From Salinimonas lutimaris (GTDB lineage: Bacteria > Pseudomonadota > Gammaproteobacteria > Enterobacterales > Alteromonadaceae), in contig NZ_CP036536.1 of assembly GCF_005222225.1 (NCBI RefSeq), positions 2,876,001 to 2,940,000 of the forward strand: a stretch of 64,000 bases of DNA, in the 5' to 3' direction. A model generated the notes under the pieces. It was given only the letters and a program-made list of their open reading frames with translations, was not told where the DNA came from and ran no database searches. The translations under genes were made by a program, and so were the position numbers. This document shows, one piece after another, positions 48,483-59,254 of this stretch. Within the stretch, counting starts at the first letter, position 1; each line of letters opens with the position of its first letter.

Positions 48483-49997
48483 ATGGCAACAGGTACAATA
48501 ATTTCTCTTGGTCTTTACTTTGTAGTGATGCTGGGAATTGGTCTTTTTGCATACCGGCAAACCGATACCAGTGTGGAAGGCTACATGCTAGGTGGCAGAC
48601 AGCTAGGCCCGGCTGTTACTGCACTTTCTGCAGGCGCATCAGATATGAGCGGCTGGATGTTAATGGGTCTGCCCGGCGCAATGTATGTGTCAGGCTTGTC
48701 GGCTGGCTGGATTGCCATTGGTCTGGTACTCGGTGCCTTTGCCAACTACATTCTCGTTGCGCCACGTCTGCGGGTTTATACCGAGCTGGCGAATAACGCA
48801 ATTACCCTGCCTGATTACTTCGAAAATCGATTCGATGACAACAGTCGCATGCTCCGTGTCATCGCATCGGTTGTTATTGTGATCTTCTTTACACTGTACA
48901 CCTCTTCGGGTGTGGTTGCCGGGGGTAAACTGTTTGAATCCTCATTCGGCCTGAGCTATGAAACCGGTCTTTATGTCACCACTGCCGTGGTAGTTGCCTA
49001 TACGCTGGTAGGGGGCTTTATGGCGGTCAGTATGACTGACTTTGTACAGGGCTGTATCATGTTCGTCTCGCTGGTGATGGTACCCATTGTCACTATCTCA
49101 GAGTTAGGTGGATTCGGTCAGGCGATGGACTCAGTACGTGAGATTGATCCTGCCCTGTTAAACGCCTTTGCCGATGCGAGCACAGCTGAAAATCTGACCT
49201 TTGTCGGTATTTTGTCCTTACTGGCATGGGGACTTGGTTACTTTGGTCAGCCACATATTATTGTTCGGTTTATGGCAATCCGTTCGGTGAAAGACGTGCC
49301 TACTGCACGTAACATCGGTATGAGCTGGATGATTGTGTCTATCATCGGTGCACTGATGACAGGTCTGTTTGGTATGGTGTATGTCACCGCTCAGGGCACT
49401 GAAGGCCTGGATCCGGAGACCATCTTTATCCATCTTTCACAAATTCTGTTCCACCCGCTGATCGGTGGTTTCCTGTTGGCTGCTATCCTGGCCGCTATCA
49501 TGAGTACGATTTCTTCTCAGTTACTGGTTACCTCAAGCTCGCTGACCGGTGATTTCTATCAGGCATTCCTGCGTCGCGACGCTTCTGAAACTGAGCTGGT
49601 GATTGCTGGCCGGGCTTCTGTTGTGCTGGTTGCAGCGGTAGCTATTTATCTGGCTTATGATCGTGACAGCACCATTCTTGACCTGGTTAGTAATGCCTGG
49701 GCTGGCTTTGGCGCAGCATTTGGTCCACTAGTACTGTTCAGTCTGTTTAAGCGTGATATGACCCGCCGCGCTGCGCTAGGTGGTATGGTGGTCGGCGCCC
49801 TGACTGTTCTGTTCTGGATTTATGCACCGATTCAGGTTGATGGTCAGCCTCTGACTGCCTGGATGTATGAGATTGTTCCAGGATTCGTACTATCCAGTAT
49901 CACTATTCTGGTGCTTTCGAAGTTTGGTAAACCGCGTGAAGGTGTTGAAGAAACTTTCGATGCATTCCAGGAAAAAATTCGCGAAGAGTTGAAGTAA
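48483..49997 (+). CDS. putP: Sodium/proline symporter PutP
   Basis: This inner-membrane transporter imports proline with Na+. The 504-residue protein has about 13 membrane helices and the PutP signatures VEGYMLGGRQLGPAVTALSA, GASDMSGWMLMGLPGAMY and GYFGQPHIIVRFMAIRS; E. coli PutP is 502 residues. An AAGGAAGGA site lies just before the ATG. It stands as a single gene between two terminators. No putA is nearby. Confidence 0.94.
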   Translation: MATGTIISLGLYFVVMLGIGLFAYRQTDTSVEGYMLGGRQLGPAVTALSAGASDMSGWMLMGLPGAMYVSGLSAGWIAIGLVLGAFANYILVAPRLRVYTELANNAITLPDYFENRFDDNSRMLRVIASVVIVIFFTLYTSSGVVAGGKLFESSFGLSYETGLYVTTAVVVAYTLVGGFMAVSMTDFVQGCIMFVSLVMVPIVTISELGGFGQAMDSVREIDPALLNAFADASTAENLTFVGILSLLAWGLGYFGQPHIIVRFMAIRSVKDVPTARNIGMSWMIVSIIGALMTGLFGMVYVTAQGTEGLDPETIFIHLSQILFHPLIGGFLLAAILAAIMSTISSQLLVTSSSLTGDFYQAFLRRDASETELVIAGRASVVLVAAVAIYLAYDRDSTILDLVSNAWAGFGAAFGPLVLFSLFKRDMTRRAALGGMVVGALTVLFWIYAPIQVDGQPLTAWMYEIVPGFVLSSITILVLSKFGKPREGVEETFDAFQEKIREELK

Positions 49998-50039
49998 ATT
50001 CGCGACACCCTGAGTGATCAATAGCATTTAAAGAGTATA

Positions 50040-50069
50040 AAAGCCGTAGTCCATGACTGCGGCTTTTTT
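50040..50069 (+). terminator. Terminator of putP
   Basis: A 9-bp stem with one mismatch (AAGCCGTAG / CTGCGGCTT, 7-nt loop) is followed by a run of T. It lies about 43 bp after the stop codon. Confidence 0.88.
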
Positions 50070-50360
50070 ATTAAACTCCATATAACTTCATGACTTAGAA
50101 GCGATTTAAAAATCACATCCACAAAAATTAGCCAACCCGCTACACTTTTTAAAACTGTGCATCCTACTTGCATAGATGACTTTACTTTAACCCGTTAGTA
50201 CAAACGGCGAGGCTAATAAATTATTATTATTTTATTTTTATAGCCGTGATATAGAACTGCTATCTCAAATAGCTAAATGGCATAATACTTTGTGATCTAA
50301 ATATGCTAGTGTTCTATACATATAATCGTTTCGTATATAACCTAACTATCGGACTCGACA
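50070..50360 (+). promoter_or_regulatory. AT-rich upstream region of the cys operon
   Basis: No gene is seen in this 291-bp stretch. A perfect TATAAT at 50321-50326 would start transcription about 28 bp before the cysD ATG, but nothing resembling a -35 hexamer lies 16-18 bp upstream. That fits a promoter needing an activator such as CysB, known for cys genes in enterobacteria. The regulator is inference. Confidence 0.4.
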
Positions 50361-51275
50361 ATGACAGCAGAAATACCGTCTATTACGCATTTGAAACAAC
50401 TCGAAGCCGAAAGTATCCATATCTTTCGGGAAGTAGCCGCCGAGTTTGACAACCCGGTCATGCTATATTCTGTAGGAAAGGATTCTTCGGTTCTGCTTCA
50501 CCTTGCACGTAAAGCATTTTCACCAGGCAAAATCCCCTTCCCGTTACTTCATGTTGATACCACCTGGAAATTCCAGGAAATGATCGAATTTCGTGACCGT
50601 CAGGCTGAAAAATATGGCTTTGACTTGTTGGTTCACATCAATGAAGAAGGTGTAAAGGAAGGTGTGGGTCCCTTTACACACGGTAGCTCAAAGCATACTG
50701 ACATTATGAAAACCCAAGCACTGAAGCAGGCTCTGAACAAATATCAGTTTGATGCTGCATTTGGTGGCGCGCGTCGCGACGAAGAAAAATCCCGGGCCAA
50801 AGAGCGGGTTTATTCATTCCGTGACAGCAACCACCGCTGGGATCCGAAAAACCAGCGTCCTGAGCTGTGGAATATCTACAACTCTGAAGTGAACAAAGGC
50901 GAAAGTATTCGGGTATTCCCGATGTCTAACTGGACTGAGCTGGATATCTGGCAATACATCTACCTGGAAAACATCGACATTCCTCAACTGTATCTGGCTA
51001 AGCCTCGCCCTGTAGTAGAGCGTGATGGCGTGCTGATCATGGTTGATGATGACAGAATGCCACTGGAAGACGGTGAAACGCCGGAAATGCGTTCGGTACG
51101 TTTCCGTACCCTGGGTTGTTACCCACTGACAGGCGCTGTTGAGTCTGAAGCCGCGACCTTACCTGATGTTATCCAGGAAATGCTGCTGACCAAAACATCA
51201 GAGCGTCAGGGCCGGGTTATCGACCACGATAGCTCAGGTTCTATGGAGAAGAAGAAAATGGAAGGGTACTTCTAA
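50361..51275 (+). CDS. cysD: Sulfate adenylyltransferase subunit 2
   Basis: CysD is the ATP-pyrophosphatase subunit that, with the GTPase CysN, makes adenosine 5'-phosphosulfate (APS) from sulfate and ATP. The 304-residue protein carries the PP-loop-like [17 protein letters not shown] near 38, [11 protein letters not shown] and [17 protein letters not shown]. coli CysD is 302 residues. It is followed with no gap by cysC rather than by cysN. Confidence 0.96.
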   Translation: MTAEIPSITHLKQLEAESIHIFREVAAEFDNPVMLYSVGKDSSVLLHLARKAFSPGKIPFPLLHVDTTWKFQEMIEFRDRQAEKYGFDLLVHINEEGVKEGVGPFTHGSSKHTDIMKTQALKQALNKYQFDAAFGGARRDEEKSRAKERVYSFRDSNHRWDPKNQRPELWNIYNSEVNKGESIRVFPMSNWTELDIWQYIYLENIDIPQLYLAKPRPVVERDGVLIMVDDDRMPLEDGETPEMRSVRFRTLGCYPLTGAVESEAATLPDVIQEMLLTKTSERQGRVIDHDSSGSMEKKKMEGYF

Positions 51276-51872
51276 ATGTCCACCAATATTGTTTGGCATA
51301 AGCACGAGGTAAACAAGCAGACCCGCGCAGAGCGTCTGGGTCAGCAGCCTCGTGTATTGTGGCTCACCGGGCTAAGCGGCTCAGGTAAGTCAACACTGGC
51401 CAACCTGCTGGAGAAAAAGCTGCACGAGCAGAAACGTCACACGTATCTGTTGGATGGCGATAATATTCGTCACGGTTTGTGCGGCGATCTGGGCTTTTCA
51501 GACAAAGACCGGGTAGAAAATATCCGTCGTATCAGTGAAGTGGCCAAGTTGTTTGTAGACTCTGGTTGCATTGTTCTGACGGCTTTTATTTCTCCGTTTC
51601 AGGCTGACCGTAACTTTTGCCGTAACCTGTTGCAGGACGGCGAATTTGTTGAGGTCTACATTGATACGCCGCTTGAAGTGTGTGAGCAACGGGATCCAAA
51701 AGGGCTGTATAAAAAAGCCCGTAATGGTGAAATAAAGCACTTTACCGGTATTGATTCGACCTATGAGGCACCGGCAGAGCCGGAAGTCAGACTGGTTTAT
51801 GATGAGCAGGAAACCGCTGAGCAGTCAGCTGAACGCCTGTTTAATCTACTTGTAGAAAAAGGACTTGTGTAA
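51276..51872 (+). CDS. cysC: Adenylylsulfate (APS) kinase
   Basis: CysC phosphorylates APS to PAPS. The 198-residue protein has the P-loop [18 protein letters not shown] near 32, the [20 protein letters not shown] segment and FISPFQADR. The length is the same as E. coli CysC (201). It begins directly after cysD and overlaps cysQ by one base, so it sits between the two sulfurylase subunit genes rather than after cysN. Confidence 0.96.
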   Translation: MSTNIVWHKHEVNKQTRAERLGQQPRVLWLTGLSGSGKSTLANLLEKKLHEQKRHTYLLDGDNIRHGLCGDLGFSDKDRVENIRRISEVAKLFVDSGCIVLTAFISPFQADRNFCRNLLQDGEFVEVYIDTPLEVCEQRDPKGLYKKARNGEIKHFTGIDSTYEAPAEPEVRLVYDEQETAEQSAERLFNLLVEKGLV

Positions 51873-52660
51873 TGGCACTACCTGACCCGTTAGCAGAACA
51901 GGTTCTGCGTATCGCAAAACTGGCAGGCGATGAAATTATGGCAATCTACGTTAAAGATTTTGCCATTTACGAAAAGCAGGACACCAGTCCGCTAACCGAA
52001 GCCGACCTTGCTGCACACAAGTGCATCATGGCCGAGCTTGAGAAAATTTCAGATCTGCCTGTGCTGTCGGAAGAGTCCGCTGATATCAGCTGGGACGAAC
52101 GCAAGAGCTGGCAGCAATACTGGCTGGTTGATCCACTGGATGGCACCAAAGAATTCATCAAGAAAAATGGTGAGTTTACGGTAAATATTGCCCTGATTGA
52201 TGGTGGCAAGCCAGTCATGGGTGTGGTTTACGCTCCAGCGAAGAAAACCTCTTACATTGGTGTGGTTGGCAAAGGTGCCTGGCAGGAAACCACCGACGGT
52301 ATGTCTGCTATTACCGCCAAACCTCACCAGCCAGGCGATACCTGGAAAGTGGTAGGCAGTCGCTCTCACCAGAGCCCTGAGATTCAGAATCTGCTGGCCC
52401 AGTTAGACGGTGAAACCGAACTGGTGGCAATGGGCAGTTCGCTGAAGCTATGCCTGGTGGCCACCGGCGAAGCGCACCTGTATCCCCGTTTAGGCCCGAC
52501 CTCCGAGTGGGACACTGGCGCAGCACATGCAGTAGCCACTGCAGCCGGCGCTAAAGTGACCGTTCTGGACCCGGCTGATCCATTAAATTCTGATGCACAG
52601 GATCTTACCTACAATCAGGAAGATTCTGTGTTGAACCCCTATTTCCTAGTGAGCGCATAA
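51872..52660 (+). CDS. cysQ: 3'(2'),5'-bisphosphate nucleotidase
   Basis: CysQ hydrolyses PAP, the by-product of PAPS use, to AMP, preventing its toxic build-up. The 262-residue inositol-phosphatase-fold protein has the metal-binding motifs SEESADISW (Glu near 67), [19 protein letters not shown] near 85 and the C-terminal [16 protein letters not shown]. Placement inside the cys operon ties PAPS production to PAP removal. It overlaps cysC by one base and leaves 2 bp before cysN. Confidence 0.95.
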   Translation: MALPDPLAEQVLRIAKLAGDEIMAIYVKDFAIYEKQDTSPLTEADLAAHKCIMAELEKISDLPVLSEESADISWDERKSWQQYWLVDPLDGTKEFIKKNGEFTVNIALIDGGKPVMGVVYAPAKKTSYIGVVGKGAWQETTDGMSAITAKPHQPGDTWKVVGSRSHQSPEIQNLLAQLDGETELVAMGSSLKLCLVATGEAHLYPRLGPTSEWDTGAAHAVATAAGAKVTVLDPADPLNSDAQDLTYNQEDSVLNPYFLVSA

Positions 52661-52662
52661 GC

Positions 52663-54078
52663 ATGAATAGCGAAAACAGTTTATTGAAAGAAGACGTTCT
52701 GGCTTATCTGGAACAACATGAACAAAAAGACCTGCTGCGTTTTTTAACCTGCGGTAGTGTTGATGATGGTAAAAGTACCCTGATTGGTCGTCTGTTACAT
52801 GACTCTAAGATGATTTATGAAGATCAGCTGGCAGCCGTCACTAAAGACAGCAAAAAAATGGGTACTACTGGCGAGAAAGTTGACCTGGCCCTGCTGGTTG
52901 ACGGTCTGCAGTCTGAGCGTGAGCAAGGCATCACGATTGACGTAGCATATCGTTATTTCTCGACCGATAAGCGTAAGTTCATTATTGCTGACACCCCGGG
53001 ACACGAGCAGTACACCCGCAACATGGTAACGGGTGCATCTACCTGTGATCTGGCTATTTTGATGGTTGATGCCCGCGCAGGGGTCAAAACCCAGACAAAA
53101 CGCCACTCTTTCCTGGCTAACCTGCTGGGCATTAAACACGTGATCGTGGCGGTTAACAAAATGGATCTGGTTGACTTCAGCGAAGAGAAGTACCACGAGA
53201 TTCAGAAAGACTACCTGAAGTTTGCAGAAAACCTGGACTTCCCGGACATCCGTTTTGTGCCTATTTCAGCACTCGATGGCGATAACGTGGTTAATCCAAG
53301 TGAAAATATGCCGTGGTTTGAAGGCATGCCGCTGATGCAGCTGTTGGAAACCATCGAAGTAGGTAAGTATGTTAACGCTGACGACTTCCGTTTCCCGGTA
53401 CAGTATGTGAATCGTCCTAACCTGGATTTCCGTGGTTTTGCCGGTACGGTGGTATCTGGTCAGGTCAAACCAGGTGATGAAATCACGGCGCTGCCGTCGA
53501 TGAAAAAATCAAAAGTAAAATCTGTGGTAACGTTTGAAGGTGAGCAGGAGCGTGCCTACACGCCTCAGGCAGTCACCCTGACGCTGGAAGATGAAATTGA
53601 TATTTCTCGCGGCGATATGATTGTGAAATCGGACAATATTCCGTTGTCGAACACACAGTTTAAAGCACACCTGGTATGGATGGCAGAAGAGCCAATGATG
53701 CCAAATAAGCAGTACAGCTTTAAATTCGCCACCAAAACAACCTCTGGCTCTGTGGCTGATGTTGAATACCAGATTGACGTTAACACGCTGGAACAAAAAG
53801 GCGCGGCACACCTTAATCTGAACGAAATTGGTGTGGTGGATCTGAAGTTTACTCAAACTGTTGCCTGTGACCCATACAAGCGTAACCCGGGTACCGGCGC
53901 GTTTGTTGTTATCGATCGCATGACAAACGGTACAGTTGGTGCCGGTATGATCATCGACGAGCTGGCAGAAGACAAGAAGCACGGCGCGGCTCAGTTCTCT
54001 GAGTTTGAGCTTGAGTTCAATGAGCTGGTTCGTAAGCACTTCCCTCACTGGAATGCGGCAGATATCAGTAAGCTGTAA
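52663..54078 (+). CDS. cysN: Sulfate adenylyltransferase subunit 1 (GTPase)
   Basis: CysN couples GTP hydrolysis to APS formation by CysD. The 471-residue protein has G1 [19 protein letters not shown] near 32, G3 [17 protein letters not shown] near 110 and G4 NKMDLVD near 165, followed by two beta-barrel domains. There is no fused kinase domain, in agreement with a separate cysC upstream. E. coli CysN is 475 residues. Confidence 0.96.
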   Translation: MNSENSLLKEDVLAYLEQHEQKDLLRFLTCGSVDDGKSTLIGRLLHDSKMIYEDQLAAVTKDSKKMGTTGEKVDLALLVDGLQSEREQGITIDVAYRYFSTDKRKFIIADTPGHEQYTRNMVTGASTCDLAILMVDARAGVKTQTKRHSFLANLLGIKHVIVAVNKMDLVDFSEEKYHEIQKDYLKFAENLDFPDIRFVPISALDGDNVVNPSENMPWFEGMPLMQLLETIEVGKYVNADDFRFPVQYVNRPNLDFRGFAGTVVSGQVKPGDEITALPSMKKSKVKSVVTFEGEQERAYTPQAVTLTLEDEIDISRGDMIVKSDNIPLSNTQFKAHLVWMAEEPMMPNKQYSFKFATKTTSGSVADVEYQIDVNTLEQKGAAHLNLNEIGVVDLKFTQTVACDPYKRNPGTGAFVVIDRMTNGTVGAGMIIDELAEDKKHGAAQFSEFELEFNELVRKHFPHWNAADISKL

Positions 54079-54098
54079 ACGCAGAGCTAAAAAACAAT

Positions 54099-55823
54099 AT
54101 GGATGTGAACCAGGTAATAGTACTGGGGTTTTTCTTCAGTACTATTTTTGCGCTGATTTTTTCTAATCAGCGCCCTTCAACCCTATTTGCCCTGGCTATG
54201 CTGGGGCTTCTTATTACTCAACAAGTCAGTTTTGATGAAGTTCTCAACAACCTGACCAATAAGGGGTTAATCACCCTTATCTTATTACTCCTTGTCAGCA
54301 GTGCGATTGATAAAACCGCGCTGATTAAGCGTCTGGGCCGAAAACTGGTCACAGCCAGTTTTACCACGTCTTACTGGCGTCTATTCGGACTGACATTCTT
54401 TTCTTCTGCCTTGCTGAACAATACGGCGATTGTGGCCAGCCTTATCGGGCCGGTAAAACAAAACCAGTATCATCCAGCCAGCAGATTACTGATCCCCTTA
54501 TCCTATGCCGCCATTTTGGGTGGTACAGTGACTTTAATCGGTACTTCCACCAACCTGATTGTCGATAGCTTCCTGCAGGAACATGGTCATCCGGGCTTTG
54601 CCTTCTGGGACTTCACCCTGTTTGGTCTGGTTGCCGGATTAAGCTGTGGTTTACTCATGTTTATGCTATCCCCGCTGCTGCCCAATATTGCCAACAAGCA
54701 AAATGATTACCGGGCTTATACGGTAGAGGCGGACGTCGAGGCAGACTCGGAGCTGATTGGCAAAACCGTGGAAGAAAATCACCTGCGCAACTTACCGGAG
54801 TTGTTTTTGCTGGAAATTGTCCGTGACGGGCAGCTCATCTCGCCTGTGTCGCCGGACCTGGTCATCATGAAGGGTGACAAGCTGATTTTTTCCGGCAATG
54901 TGCAAAAGCTGGATAGCCTGAGCCATATCAAAGGGCTGACGACCTTCGCTGAAGCCGACGGTATTTTGCGGGAGAACCTGACTGAGGTGATCATTGCCAA
55001 TCGGGCACAGATTATCGGACAGACAATCAAGGCGCTGGGATTTCGCGCCCTATTTGATGCCGCGGTAGTGGCGATTCGCCGTGATGGTGAACAGTTATCC
55101 GGCAAACTGGGGGAGATTCGCTTGCAGGCCGGTGACTTTTTACTTCTGGCGGCCGGACCTGATTTTCAGTCCAGACAAAATTTGTCGAAAAACTTTTTCA
55201 TTTTGTCTGAGCAAAAAATCTCCCGTCCCCTGTCAAACCTGCAGGAATGGATCACCGTTGGCGGCTTTTTGGCCGTGGTGGCGCTGTCGGCAGCCGAAGT
55301 CCTGTCGCTGGCAATGGGCCTGCTCTTTTTCGCTGCGATTCTGATTGGCGCACGTGTCACCTCAGACGGCGAGATAAAGCGCAACATGCCACTGAACCTG
55401 ATTATCGTGATCGTCGGGGCACTGTGTCTGGCCACCGGACTGGAAAATTCCGGTGTGATTGCGTTAACCACCGAAACACTGATGCCGTATTTGGCGGATA
55501 CCAACTGGTTTGTTGCTTTGGTAGTGGTGTACCTGACTACCCTGCTACTGACCGAGTTTGTCACTAATAACGCTGCCGCCGCACTGATGTTTCCGTTTGC
55601 CTACGGACTGGTGGGTATTATCAATGCCCCGTTAATGCCATTTGCGCTGGCCGTTGCCTTTGCAGCCAGCGCCAGTTTTATATCGCCTTATGGTTATCAG
55701 ACTAACCTGCTGGTGTATAACGCCGCTAATTACCGGTTTACCCACTTTATGAAATTCGGACTACCGATTTCAGTCACCTACTCCACTATCGTTCTGGTCA
55801 TGCTTAACGGCTACTATTTTTAA
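54099..55823 (+). CDS. SLC13-family permease with RCK_C domains, probable sulfate transporter
   Basis: The 574-residue protein has a helical transport domain split into two halves (about 1-195 and 385-574, with LNNTAIVASLIGPVKQNQ, GTSTNLIVDSFL and FVTNNAAAALMFPFAYG). A cytoplasmic middle (about 205-375) contains two TrkA-C/RCK_C modules (for example DSELIGKTVEENHLRNLPEL). This architecture occurs in marine and cyanobacterial sulfate/sodium transporters such as SulP-independent SLC13 proteins. Position 20 bp after cysN and before a terminator makes sulfate the most likely substrate; that is inferred from context. Confidence 0.88.
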   Translation: MDVNQVIVLGFFFSTIFALIFSNQRPSTLFALAMLGLLITQQVSFDEVLNNLTNKGLITLILLLLVSSAIDKTALIKRLGRKLVTASFTTSYWRLFGLTFFSSALLNNTAIVASLIGPVKQNQYHPASRLLIPLSYAAILGGTVTLIGTSTNLIVDSFLQEHGHPGFAFWDFTLFGLVAGLSCGLLMFMLSPLLPNIANKQNDYRAYTVEADVEADSELIGKTVEENHLRNLPELFLLEIVRDGQLISPVSPDLVIMKGDKLIFSGNVQKLDSLSHIKGLTTFAEADGILRENLTEVIIANRAQIIGQTIKALGFRALFDAAVVAIRRDGEQLSGKLGEIRLQAGDFLLLAAGPDFQSRQNLSKNFFILSEQKISRPLSNLQEWITVGGFLAVVALSAAEVLSLAMGLLFFAAILIGARVTSDGEIKRNMPLNLIIVIVGALCLATGLENSGVIALTTETLMPYLADTNWFVALVVVYLTTLLLTEFVTNNAAAALMFPFAYGLVGIINAPLMPFALAVAFAASASFISPYGYQTNLLVYNAANYRFTHFMKFGLPISVTYSTIVLVMLNGYYF

Positions 55824-55836
55824 GCCAGGACTCGAT

Positions 55837-55873
55837 AAAGCAGCGTTGTCAGACAGGGGCTGCGCTGCTTTTT
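55837..55873 (+). terminator. Terminator of the cys operon
   Basis: A 9-bp stem (AAAGCAGCG / CGCTGCTTT) with a 17-nt loop ends in a run of five T, starting 13 bp past the permease stop codon. Confidence 0.82.
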
Positions 55874-55963
55874 ACCTAATTAGTACAGGGTTATTCACTT
55901 TTACTAAAAAAGCAGTATGCTATTTAAGCACTTTTCGTTATGTACATTTACAAGGAGTAACCT

Positions 55964-56662
55964 GTGCAGCCCGTATCTAACCCTATCCAAGCCTGTAACG
56001 AAATATTTTATCGCCCCAACCGGGTATTCTATACGCTAAAAACAACCAGCAACTGGAGCTGGGTTCCGTTCTTTATGGTATGCCTGGCAGCTTCGCTGGT
56101 CAGCTATATGTACTTTTCTGTGATTGATTTTGAATGGTACGTGAATCTGCAACTGGAAAGCATGGGCGACATGAGTCCGGCCGAAGAGCAACAGTTCAGA
56201 CAAATGCAGGACCAGACCACGTATATGTATACTGCGCTGGCAGGCCCTTTTATTGCGCTGCCATTACTCAACCTGATTGTTGCCTTATATCTGCACCTGA
56301 CAACAAAGTCTGATGCCGATAATGTACAGGGATACACAGACTGGTACGGTCTGACCTGGTGGACCGCATTACCGGCGATTATCAGTGCGCTGGTAGCCTT
56401 ACTGATCATTGCCCTGAGCGATCATCAGATATCTCCGAATGTGCTACAGCCTACCTCGCTGGCTTTTATATTTGGTGTGCCGGTCAGCTCAAGCTGGTCA
56501 GGGCTGGCCAGCTCAGTCTCTCTGATTACGCTGTGGTCGGTTTATCTGACTACCTGCGGCATCGCTCAGTGGACCTCCTTTTCTACCAAAAAATCGGCCA
56601 TTGTGGCAGCCGCCCCTTATGTCATCATCTTTGGCATCTGGTGCATCATTACCCTGCTGTAA
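55964..56662 (+). CDS. YIP1-family membrane protein
   Basis: The 232-residue protein has five hydrophobic helices and a Yip1-like beginning (NPIQACNEIFYRPNRVFYTL). It starts with GTG at 55964, 6 nt after a perfect AAGGAG. Function is unknown; bacterial YIP1 proteins are general membrane proteins without an assigned substrate. It stands alone after the cys terminator and converges on the DUF3025 gene with no spare sequence. Confidence 0.78.
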   Translation: MQPVSNPIQACNEIFYRPNRVFYTLKTTSNWSWVPFFMVCLAASLVSYMYFSVIDFEWYVNLQLESMGDMSPAEEQQFRQMQDQTTYMYTALAGPFIALPLLNLIVALYLHLTTKSDADNVQGYTDWYGLTWWTALPAIISALVALLIIALSDHQISPNVLQPTSLAFIFGVPVSSSWSGLASSVSLITLWSVYLTTCGIAQWTSFSTKKSAIVAAAPYVIIFGIWCIITLL

Positions 56663-57520
56663 TCACAGCGGTAACTGTCTGGTCACGCTGCGATTGTGGC
56701 GGCGTGGCCTGAAATACTCAGTATTGCTGTAAAACTGTTTATCCTGCGGGGTAAACCAGCCAGGCACACCCAGTAACGGAAGTGGTGGCAATAATCCCTT
56801 ACCCATAAAATCATCCAGCTGCCTGATACGCGCAACCATGGCTTCATCCAGTAACCGACACCGCTGCTGCTCACTCGACTCGGTAAATGTATCCGGCACT
56901 ATAACCGCCAGCCATTTTCCGGTCAGTCCGATGAATGGTTGTAACATCATTTCCAGGTTTGCATGACCAAACACATAAGGAATCACAACCTGTCCCCAGT
57001 CTGAACGCCGGTGCAATAAAGCCTGGTGCCAGTGATGGCTGGCTAAGTCTGACAACAGTTCATTGGCCGCGTCAACAGACGACCGGGGAATGGCCAGCAC
57101 CACCCCACACTCATCAAAATGAGTCAGGTGATTACGCCGGGCTGTTCGCGGGTGAACGCCATGTTCACGTATATCCTGCATATGCAAGTCATTAAGATAT
57201 TGCTTGGTGTGGGGAAACTGCACCCAGATGCTGGCATTAAATAAATCATGCCAGCTGTTTTCCCGGGTGGGTACGGTGGCATCTTCACCAATAATCTGTT
57301 CGTAGTACCGGTTTTCATCAGCATCAAAGGTACTCTGCCCTTTAAATTCCGGCCCCATCCAGCGATGCTGATGCCAGTGGCTGGCTGCCTGCTGCAGTTG
57401 CGCTGGCTGAGGAAAGGTGGTGCTTTGTAGCAGGGAAAGCTGCTGTAAAATCTGATATACCGGCGGGCTGGCGGTACGGTCTGTGACTAATTCCTGCCAG
57501 GTAACATTTGCTGAATTCAT
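56663..57520 (-). CDS. DUF3025 domain-containing protein
   Basis: The 285-residue soluble protein contains the features of DUF3025: ENSWHDLFNASIWVQFPHTK near 105, ARRNHLTHFDECGVVLA near 145 and the final PLLGVPGWFTPQDKQFYSNT. No catalytic function is known. The frame runs up to 57577, but that start would lie 14 bp from the divergent M28 gene start; ATG 57520 is taken although its ribosome-binding site is weak. The two stop codons at 56660-56665 abut the YIP1 gene. Confidence 0.8.
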   Translation of the reverse strand: MNSANVTWQELVTDRTASPPVYQILQQLSLLQSTTFPQPAQLQQAASHWHQHRWMGPEFKGQSTFDADENRYYEQIIGEDATVPTRENSWHDLFNASIWVQFPHTKQYLNDLHMQDIREHGVHPRTARRNHLTHFDECGVVLAIPRSSVDAANELLSDLASHHWHQALLHRRSDWGQVVIPYVFGHANLEMMLQPFIGLTGKWLAVIVPDTFTESSEQQRCRLLDEAMVARIRQLDDFMGKGLLPPLPLLGVPGWFTPQDKQFYSNTEYFRPRRHNRSVTRQLPL

Positions 57521-57590
57521 AGATGGTTGTTGGTTCGCTCTCAGAGTTTCTCTATACTGGCCAGCATTGTAGAGCAATCAGAGACTAACA

Positions 57591-59252
57591 ATGAAAAAAA
57601 TTCTCTTATCGGCGTTGATACCGGCTTTGCTGGGTGTTTCCGCCTGTTCCGATGACACACCCAAGCCGTCATCATCGAGCGACCAGCAGGCCACTGCCAC
57701 ACAGTCAAACTTTGATGATGTTTATGCGTCCATCACCGCAAAGGCCATTGCTCCGCCGCTAAAAAAGCTGGCATCAGATGAATTTGAAGGCCGCCTGCCC
57801 ACGACCAAAGGGGAAGAAAAAACACTGGCTTATCTTACCGACTGGTTTGAAAAAGCCGGTTTTAAGCCGGGTAATCAGGGCAGCTATCTGCAACAAGTCG
57901 AGCTGATGGAGATAACCGCCGACCCTGACATGGCCATGACGATTGGTGAAAACACATTCCGCTATAAAGAAGATATGGTGGCATCGTCTAAGCGCGAACA
58001 AAAGCAGGTTAATCTGGATAAGTCTGATCTGGTGTTTGTCGGTTACGGGGTAAACGCCCCCGAATATGACTGGAACGACTACGAAGGTCTGGATGTCAAA
58101 GGCAAAACAGTGGTTATTCTGGTCAATGACCCGGGTTTTGAAAACGCCGAAAGCGGTAAGTTTCAGGGTAAAACCATGACCTATTATGGCCGCTGGAGCT
58201 ACAAATATGAAGAAGCCAGCCGCCAGGGCGCGGCCGGTGCCATCATTGTGCATGAAACGGCCCCGGCGTCCTATCCTTGGTCGGTTGTGGCCAATAGCTG
58301 GAGTGGCCCGCAATACGGCCTGGTAAGCCAGGACAAAGGCGCCAGCCGGGTCGCGGTTGAAGGCTGGCTGACTCTGGACGCCGCCCAAAAAGTGTTTGCT
58401 GATGCCGGCCTGGATTTTGCTGAGCAAAAAGCCAAAGCGCAGCAAGGCCCTTATCATCAGGCGATGGATTTACAAGCTTCGGTGACGGTCAAAAATCGCT
58501 TTAAAAAATCCACCAGTCATAATGTGATTGCCACTCTGCCTGGTAGCGAAAAATCTGACGAGCATGTGATTTTCACCGCCCACTGGGATCATCTGGGCAA
58601 AGATGACAGCCTGCAGGGTGACCAGATTTATAACGGTGCGCACGATAATGCGACCGGCACAGCCGCCAGCCTGGTTATGGCCAATGCGCTGAAAGATCTG
58701 AGCCCGCGTCCAAAGCGCTCTATGACCTTTTTGATTGTCACCGCCGAAGAACAAGGCTTACTGGGCTCTAAGTATTATGCGGATCATCCGGTTATTCCGA
58801 TGGATAAAACGGTGGCCAATATCAATATGGATGCGATGAACGTACTGGGGAAAACCAAGGACGTGGCCGTGGTGGGTAAAGGCAAATCGGAACTGGAAAC
58901 CTACCTGGAGAAAGCGGCTGAACGCCAGGGCCGCACCCTGACTGGCGAAGATCGTCCTGAAGCAGGTTATTACTATCGTTCGGATCATTTCAGTTTTGCC
59001 AAGCAAGGTGTTCCGGCGTTATATGCTGAAGGTGGCAGTGAGCCGGCGGATGAAGCCACAGCCAAATATCGCAAGCGCATGAATGTGATTGTGACAGGCT
59101 GTTACCATCAGGTTTGTGACGAGTTTCGTGATGACTGGGATTTAAGCGGTATCGCCCAGGACGCCCAGATGCTGATGGAAGTCGGTGTGGATGTGGCCAA
59201 TGCTGAAAAGTGGCCGACCTGGAGTGAGCAAAGCGAATTCCAGCGCCAGTAA
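57591..59252 (+). CDS. M28-family aminopeptidase lipoprotein
   Basis: The 553-residue protein has a lipoprotein signal (ALIPALLGVSACSDD; lipobox VSAC). An inserted PA domain (about 130-270, VFVGYGVNAPEYDWNDYEGL) is followed by a M28 peptidase domain. In the latter the zinc-site segments are visible: HWDHLG near 330, NGAHDNATGTAA near 345, ITAEEQGLLGS-like VTAEEQGLLGSKYY near 384 and the final RSDHFSFAKQGVPAL. It should sit in the outer or inner membrane facing the periplasm or outside and trim peptides. It is transcribed divergently from DUF3025. Confidence 0.92.
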   Translation: MKKILLSALIPALLGVSACSDDTPKPSSSSDQQATATQSNFDDVYASITAKAIAPPLKKLASDEFEGRLPTTKGEEKTLAYLTDWFEKAGFKPGNQGSYLQQVELMEITADPDMAMTIGENTFRYKEDMVASSKREQKQVNLDKSDLVFVGYGVNAPEYDWNDYEGLDVKGKTVVILVNDPGFENAESGKFQGKTMTYYGRWSYKYEEASRQGAAGAIIVHETAPASYPWSVVANSWSGPQYGLVSQDKGASRVAVEGWLTLDAAQKVFADAGLDFAEQKAKAQQGPYHQAMDLQASVTVKNRFKKSTSHNVIATLPGSEKSDEHVIFTAHWDHLGKDDSLQGDQIYNGAHDNATGTAASLVMANALKDLSPRPKRSMTFLIVTAEEQGLLGSKYYADHPVIPMDKTVANINMDAMNVLGKTKDVAVVGKGKSELETYLEKAAERQGRTLTGEDRPEAGYYYRSDHFSFAKQGVPALYAEGGSEPADEATAKYRKRMNVIVTGCYHQVCDEFRDDWDLSGIAQDAQMLMEVGVDVANAEKWPTWSEQSEFQRQ

Positions 59253-59254
59253 TA

